Source: Branchiostoma belcheri (taxonomy: Eukaryota; Chordata; Leptocardii; Amphioxiformes; Branchiostomatidae). Taken from it: a DNA stretch of 64,000 nucleotides. The notes beneath the pieces were generated by a model. The model ran no database searches. It worked only from the letters and a program-made list of their open reading frames with translations, and was not told where the DNA came from. The stretch is from NCBI RefSeq assembly GCF_001625305.1, contig NW_017804254.1, positions 608,086 to 672,085 on the forward strand. Direction: 5' to 3'. The translations under genes and the position numbers were made by a program. Each line of letters opens with the position of its first letter. Within the stretch, counting starts at the first letter, position 1. Positions 61,101-64,000 of this stretch are shown piece by piece.

Positions 61101-62624
61101 CAGTTAGTGTCTCTTGCTTGTACACGTAAGTGAACAATATCGTTGATTTTTGTTCACAATAATCAAAATATTAAACAATTACTTCATAACATGTTCATGC
61201 ATTACAAGGAAAATAGGGATAAAAAAGGAATAATTTGATAGTTCGTATGCTTGTGTCCCTATTGTTCCACTATATGAAGGGTACATGTCGTACAATGAAA
61301 CATTGGGTACTAAATAAAGTTGGACTGCTCACCATGTTGACCTCCGAGATCTGATCTATACTGGAAATCGTCATGCTCATTTCCACCTCTACCGGGGGAC
61401 CTACAAATCAGGTTAGAAGAAAATCCAATCAATAACAATTTCACAGAAATCAGATATCCGTCATACCTATATTTATGTCCCAATACAGCTCTAATGATGC
61501 GTGACGCGAAAACATATTGGCATTGATACTGTTCAAGGTTATCAATGATATTAATGATGATAAGTAAGTTGTTGCTCATGTGGCCGGGATGAAGATTGCA
61601 CAACAATTACAATTACATATCTCCATGCAGAAGTTTAGGATTCGGCTTATTTTTGGTGTTTTCAAGCGTTTTATGTCAGGCTTTCTTTTTGAACTGGTAT
61701 ATTTTCGCGTAGCAAATGTTGTCTGGCAAATGGATACAGTCTGGCCAATTTGACGCTGTCTTTGCAGCCACCAAAGGATCTGCTTGGCTACATTCACTCT
61801 CCAAGCAGAGGCTTAGGATTCGGCTTATTTTTTTACATCTTTTGTGGCGTTTGTATGTCAAGCTTTTTTTTTTTGAACTGGTATATTTCCGCGTAGCAAA
61901 TGTTGTCTGGCAAATGGATACAGTCTGGCCAATTTGACGCTGTCTTTGCAGCCACCAAAGGATCTGCTTGGCTACATTCACTCTCCAAGCAGAGGCTTAG
62001 GATTCGGCTTATTTTTTTACATCTTTTGTGGCGTTTGTCGTATGTCAGGCTTTTTGTTTTCATCGGTATCATTACGCGTGGCAAATGATGTCTGGAAAAT
62101 GAATACGATTTGATGCTGTCTTTACAGCCACCAAAAGATCTGCTTAGAGATTAAGCTACATTACGATCATGGTCATAAAAGTAGCCGGTGGACGATTATT
62201 AATTCTTTAATAGTGTAAAATGTGAAAGGATCTAAGAATACGGAGAATAGACCATTGTTTCCCCACCTAAAAGTGTATGTGTGTCTCTTGTGTAGTCTTT
62301 CTGGCAGCTAGTGTTTCCTTTCATTAGTTAGTTTGTGGTGATTTTATACGAATCGAATCCAATACAATACACGGTTTCCTGCTTGGATTAAGAATAAATA
62401 AATTTTTAATAAGATTTAGCAGGACGGGGAAGAATTTATCGGCAATCGAACAGAGTCCACCTGTAACACATTTATATATAAGGGATTTGCAAGCAAGAAA
62501 TAGGTCAATCGAAACCTACTTTATATCAACGTACAAGTCGCAAAGACGACTTACCGCCGAAGGAAGGTCGCAAGAACCTGTCGTATCCTCGGCTAACGAG
62601 ATGGCTCTCAAGGGTCGGAGCTCC
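46031..62624 (-). CDS. Cys-loop anion channel subunit, GABA-A/rho/glycine-like (gene 2, exons 2-10)
   Basis: A paralogue of the gene at 9194-34666, on the opposite strand and pointing towards it. Exons in coding order: 62624-62555, 61400-61333, 52919-52699, 50985-50903, 50785-50648, 49936-49784, 49001-48782, 48124-47912, 46162-46031. Exon sizes 68, 221, 83, 138 and 153 bp and all phases equal those of gene 1. Family marks: [32 protein letters not shown], a 13-residue Cys-loop, [30 protein letters not shown], and M4 entered by [10 protein letters not shown]. Loop C has Tyr (ESGDYSN) where gene 1 has His. One base is missing in the M3-coding part of exon 8 (about 48890). Read literally, the protein stops after M2 and part of M3; the exons beyond still read open in the expected frame, so the change is recent or an assembly error. 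Exon 1 was not found; it should lie beyond 62624. Confidence 0.92.
47636..47860 (+). repeat. Repeat family A, copy 3
   Basis: AGCAAATGCATAATGTTTAC at the start, ACATAATGTAAC and CAGACGTCTGG in the middle, and a GGGGAAGAGGAAACAGAG purine tract near the end. Confidence 0.75.
47912..48124 (-). CDS. Gene 2 exon 9: M3-M4 loop
   Basis: 71 codons, phase 0, including [13 protein letters not shown] and [14 protein letters not shown]. Acceptor GTTTCAG, donor CAG|GTACTG. Much diverged from gene 1 except for the two short blocks. Confidence 0.9.
48782..49001 (-). CDS. Gene 2 exon 8: M2-M3, with a one-base deletion
   Basis: 220 bp where 221 is needed to keep frame. Reads [20 protein letters not shown] and [15 protein letters not shown], then shifts: TTCCTGTTACCTTC here against TTCCTATTTACCTTC in gene 1. 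Downstream of the break the expected frame is still open (LVEYAAVNF, then a Lys-rich stretch). The literal frame stops within the exon near 48829. Confidence 0.93.
49143..49385 (+). repeat. Repeat family A, copy 4
   Basis: GGTAACATTTGCAAAGCAAA start, ACATTATGTAACCCAACA middle, GGAAGAAGAAG and TTTTCCTTCGGTAAA end. The clearest full-length copy with the one at 2313. Confidence 0.85.
49540..49780. mobile_element. CCCTGTCACACAT-family element, copy 2, abutting an exon
   Basis: Starts near GCTACACATAGCCCTCCCG, contains GGCCATGGTTGGCTGG and TTCAGCCAACCTTGG, and ends GATTCTGAATGTGTGAC at 49779. The exon 7 donor of gene 2 begins at 49783. Confidence 0.75.
49784..49936 (-). CDS. Gene 2 exon 7 (153 bp): loop C, M1, start of M2
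   Basis: [10 protein letters not shown], then M1 ([20 protein letters not shown]), [17 protein letters not shown]. Acceptor CCCACAG. The donor CTTG|GTCAGT lies within about 4 bp of the end of a CCCTGTCACACAT-family element (49540-49780), so part of the splice site region is transposon-derived. Confidence 0.97.
50048..50196. mobile_element. MITE with 34-bp perfect TIRs and 9-bp target duplication
   Basis: Ends TAGCCTCTACCAGGCACCGC ... GCGGTGCCTGGTAGAGGCTA are perfect over 34 bp (50048-50081 / 50163-50196). AATAAGTGC flanks it on both sides (50039-50047, 50197-50205). A 9-bp duplication fits Mutator-like transposons. It lies in intron 6 of gene 2. Confidence 0.92.
50648..50785 (-). CDS. Gene 2 exon 6 (138 bp)
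   Basis: Completes FESYGY and encodes [20 protein letters not shown] through [12 protein letters not shown]. Acceptor TTCTCAG, donor TCAG|GTACAG. Confidence 0.96.
50903..50985 (-). CDS. Gene 2 exon 5 (83 bp): Cys-loop
   Basis: [20 protein letters not shown] followed by Cys, with 13 residues between the two Cys. Acceptor TCTACAG, donor GTT|GTACGT. Confidence 0.97.
51739..52123. mobile_element. Harbinger-like MITE (385 bp)
   Basis: Ends GGCCATACCGACTTAATTCT / AAATTAAGTCGGTGTGGCC are inverted repeats with ATGGATGACATCC continuing inward. TTA borders both sides (51736-51738, 52124-52126), the 3-bp duplication of PIF/Harbinger elements. Confidence 0.82.
51851..51922. mobile_element. CCTGGGTA-type inverted-repeat element inside the Harbinger-like MITE
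   Basis: AGGCCTGGGTAGTCCAT and GGATGGCACCCAGGCT resemble the ends of the elements at 41809 and 42709. Probably a nested insertion; no target duplication could be read. Confidence 0.5.
52699..52919 (-). CDS. Gene 2 exon 4 (221 bp)
   Basis: From [19 protein letters not shown] to GGILYGM, with [14 protein letters not shown] in between. Acceptor TTTTCAG, donor ATGAG|GTAAAT. Unlike gene 1, no donor-copying minisatellite follows. Confidence 0.97.
52970..53140 (-). repeat. Repeat family A, copy 5
   Basis: Reverse orientation, with GAAAACATATTGTTTTTGC, CTTCCTCTTCTTCTTCTCC, CCAAGGTAACTGG and GGGTTACATTATG in order. It starts 50 bp upstream of exon 4 of gene 2. Confidence 0.75.
54356..55006. mobile_element. 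CCCTGTCACACAT-family element(s), split by a foldback insertion
   Basis: GTGACAGGGGCTTTC near 54434 and GAATGTGTGACAGGG at the right end are the family terminus; TTGGCTGGTGG and CTTCAGCCAACCTTGG are internal blocks. The element is interrupted at 54530-54890. Confidence 0.7.
54530..54890. mobile_element. Foldback family F, element 1 (361 bp)
   Basis: Arms TAGTAAAACG...ATTTTATTCCAACA and TGTTGGAATAAAG...CGTTTTACTA are inverted, as are CGCCTTCATCAG / CTGATGAAGGCG. It ends with the terminus ACCAACACAGATGAACTT. AATTCTTC flanks it on both sides (54522-54529, 54891-54898). Confidence 0.85.
55061..55275. mobile_element. Foldback family F, element 2: 182-bp palindrome plus shared terminus
   Basis: 55061-55242 is a near-perfect palindrome, with arms of about 81 bp and one mismatch around an 18-bp centre. 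It is followed by ACCAATACAGATGAGCTTTC. The direct repeat AAGTTTAATCTT (12 bp) flanks the unit at 55049-55060 and 55276-55287. Confidence 0.9.
56543..56682. mobile_element. CCAAGCA-family MITE
   Basis: TCCAAGCAGAAGTTTGGGTT and AACCCAAACCTTTGCTTGGA are inverted ends; 140 bp, T-rich centre. Confidence 0.8.
58909..59167. mobile_element. MITE, GCACGAAAA family, copy 2
   Basis: GCACGAAAAGTTAGATTTAC ... AACCCAACTTTTCGTGC, with internal AAGTCCGGTAATTT / AAATTACCGGACTT. Homologous to 10273-10533 along its length. Confidence 0.9.
59357..59760 (+). repeat. Two-copy tandem duplication, 201-bp unit
   Basis: Units at 59357 and 59558 share CTGATCTACTGGAAAAGACT, CCTGGTCTCTACTGTC and CCTTTTCGTGGCAAAGTGCC. 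Intron 3 of gene 2. Confidence 0.92.
60340..60756 (+). pseudogene. Broken 3' end of a non-LTR retrotransposon ORF
   Basis: Reads [13 protein letters not shown], then after stop codons and a frame change NISWRQR..NRELYRN, and finally [31 protein letters not shown] and [11 protein letters not shown] before TGA. This order is the usual C-terminal part after the reverse transcriptase of CR1/RTE/L2-like LINEs. The 3' end runs into GTGAGTGAGTGAGTGAG, a short tandem tail typical of such elements. Plus strand, inside intron 3 of gene 2; dead copy. Confidence 0.85.
61333..61400 (-). CDS. Gene 2 exon 3 (68 bp)
   Basis: Encodes [20 protein letters not shown] and NM. Acceptor TTTGTAG, donor ATG|GTGAGC. 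Separated from exon 4 by an 8.4-kb intron. Confidence 0.95.
61621..62154. mobile_element. Three tandem CTCCAAGCAGA-family units (about 180 bp each)
   Basis: Units start at 61621, 61799 and 61983. Each begins CTCCAAGCAGAGGCTTAGG (the first CTCCATGCAG) and contains TCTGGCAAATGGATACAG and TTTGCAGCCACCAAAGGATC before TGCTT(G/A)G. Units 2 and 3 are nearly identical. Confidence 0.9.
62555..62624 (-). CDS. Gene 2 exon 2: N-terminal helix
   Basis: Encodes [20 protein letters not shown], closely matching gene 1 exon 2. Acceptor TTCTCAG, donor GGCG|GTAAGT. Incoming phase is 0, which favours the alternative 9207 acceptor in gene 1. Confidence 0.9.
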
Positions 62625-63426
62625 CTGAGAACTAAGGAAAAAAAAAATCTTGTTTAGAGTTAAAACTTTAGATACAACACAAAAAGTTAAAACTTTAGAT
62701 ACAACACAAAAAGTTAAAACTTTAGATACAACACAAAAAGTTAAAACTTTAGATACAACACAAAAAGTTAAAACTTTAGATACAACACCTAGAGCTTTCA
62801 GTCACTCTGGTCTTCCTCAGTAGACTGACCCAGTGAGGCTTGTCACGTGGCTTCTTTGAAGTGTGACGTCAACACTGGGTCAAAGGAATCTGGTAGACGA
62901 TGCCAACCCACGATGTCGTCTACTAGATACCTTTGACCCAAATACCTTTGACTCTAGGTGAGAAAACTTTTGAAGATGCCAGCCTTTGTGAGAAATGCCA
63001 GCCTTTGACTCTAGGTGAGAAAACTTTTGACGATGCCAGCCTAGGTGAGAAACCTTTGACGATGCCAGCCCACGATGTCGTCTACCAGACACCTTTGACC
63101 AGATACCTTTGACTCTAGGTGAGAAAACGTTTTGTGTTGAATCTAAACTATAAACATGTAACTACCAACACCGATGAACTTTCATGATAGTATAAAAAAA
63201 GAATCTTAATAATGAACGCTACTACTTGGCTCGATCGAAAACGGAAAACTTTTCTTTGTTTGCGCGTACCCTATAACGAACTCAACCCTACCCTATCTGT
63301 ACCTGTAACTGAAACTTATGTAACATTAAACAAGACCTAGCCGTCAATATGTTTTTTTTTCTAATTAGTTTTTCATCCTTTGGGTATGAGCTTTCCAAAG
63401 AGTGAACTAAATACATAGGGACAGCT

Positions 63427-63457
<31 letters not shown>

Positions 63458-64000
63458 TCCACTGGCAAGATTTGAGATACAGGATGTCCGTTGGGTTGAA
63501 AATACCTCTAACTGCGACACTGCAGGTTGATTCAGAACACGTATGGCTGTTTCTCTAGATGCACTAGATGCAAGGTTTAAAGTGTTTTGTCATTATGGGT
63601 TCACCACACCACGAAGTGGTGTGGTGAAACCATATTGCTTTTTCTGATGTTTCTTCTTCTTCTCCTCCTCCTGCCATTTTTTAAATGGATTCAGCTTCTT
63701 CATTTTAGGGCCCAAGGTCCTGAAATTTGGTATGGAGGTACAGTGGGCAAATACCCCTAGGCGTCTTTTTAAATTATTGTGATACAGGCTTTTAGAATGG
63801 TTTTATTTGAGTTTTTTGGCTGTGTTATAGCAAATGTATTACTGTATTAGTGTGCCTTGTTTACCACGTTTGGGCATGAGTCATCACAATGGAATGCAGG
63901 GCATCAACCAATAGGCATGCAGCTTTCCTCTATTCTTCTTGCTGATTGGCTGTTGGGATTTAACTTGATTAACACCTGCATAGATCATTTCCACCTGCAC
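62625..64000. other. 5' side of gene 2: repeats, no exon 1 recognised
   Basis: Besides the foldback element it holds (TA)n at 63427-63450 and a perfect hairpin TTCACCACACCAC-GAA-GTGGTGTGGTGAA (63600-63628) followed by a TTCTTCTTCTTCTCCTCC tract. A signal-peptide exon for gene 2 should lie here or further out; I did not find one. Confidence 0.6.
62652..63189. mobile_element. Foldback family F, element 3, with internal minisatellites
   Basis: The left part is five copies (62659-62788, the last partial) of a perfect 27-bp unit with core AAAACTTTAGATACAACAC. The right end has the inverted counterpart (GTTTTGTGTTGAATCTAAAC) and then the shared terminus ACCAACACCGATGAACTTTC. Between them is a patchwork of CTTTGACTCTAGGTGAGAAA and GATGCCAGCC repeats (62890-63125). 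Confidence 0.75.

Noticed and set aside
62659-62788. CRISPR-like regular repeats
   Set aside because: The units are directly adjacent, with no spacers, and the genome is animal; it is a minisatellite.

Overview
This window is animal nuclear DNA, most likely amphioxus (Branchiostoma). The organism is inferred from gene content and repeat style, not proven. It holds long introns, many short transposons with inverted ends, tRNA-derived SINE-like repeats, AT/GC-poor spacers, and two coding loci whose exon sizes (68, 221, 83, 138 and 153 bp) are those conserved in animal GABA-A/glycine receptor genes. There is no bacterial, phage or CRISPR architecture.

Layout. (1) 1-9193 is non-coding and repeat-bearing; it may hide the missing signal-peptide exon of the first receptor gene. 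(2) 9194-34666 (+) is a Cys-loop anion-channel subunit (GABA-A/rho/glycine-like) in at least nine exons with an intact frame; only exon 1 was not found. (3) 37727-40242 (-) is a single-exon leucine-rich-repeat (LRR) transmembrane receptor: signal peptide, LRRs, stalk, one membrane helix, and a long acidic tail carrying a duplicated tyrosine module that resembles an ITAM. It is broken twice in this sequence, by an in-frame TAA made by a 15-bp tandem duplication and by a one-base frameshift just after the membrane helix. (4) 41221-43634 is a three-copy tandem duplication whose third copy preserves the empty site of a small transposon present in copies 1 and 2. (5) 46031-62624 (-) is a second receptor-subunit gene, a close paralogue of the first with the same exon phases, pointing towards it (tail-to-tail). 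It has a one-base deletion in the exon encoding M3. (6) 62625-64000 holds a minisatellite-bearing foldback repeat and short repeats; exon 1 of the second gene was not found.

The two receptor genes are probably an inverted duplicate pair; their products could co-assemble into pentameric chloride channels. They differ at one loop C binding-site position (His versus Tyr). The introns carry a rich set of non-autonomous elements with readable target-site duplications (TTAA, TTA, 8 bp, 9 bp, 12 bp), a minisatellite that copies the exon 4 splice donor several times, and a foldback family with a shared terminus. Three separate coding breaks are each small (1, 1 and 15 bp), so assembly or allelic error has to be considered before calling pseudogenes.
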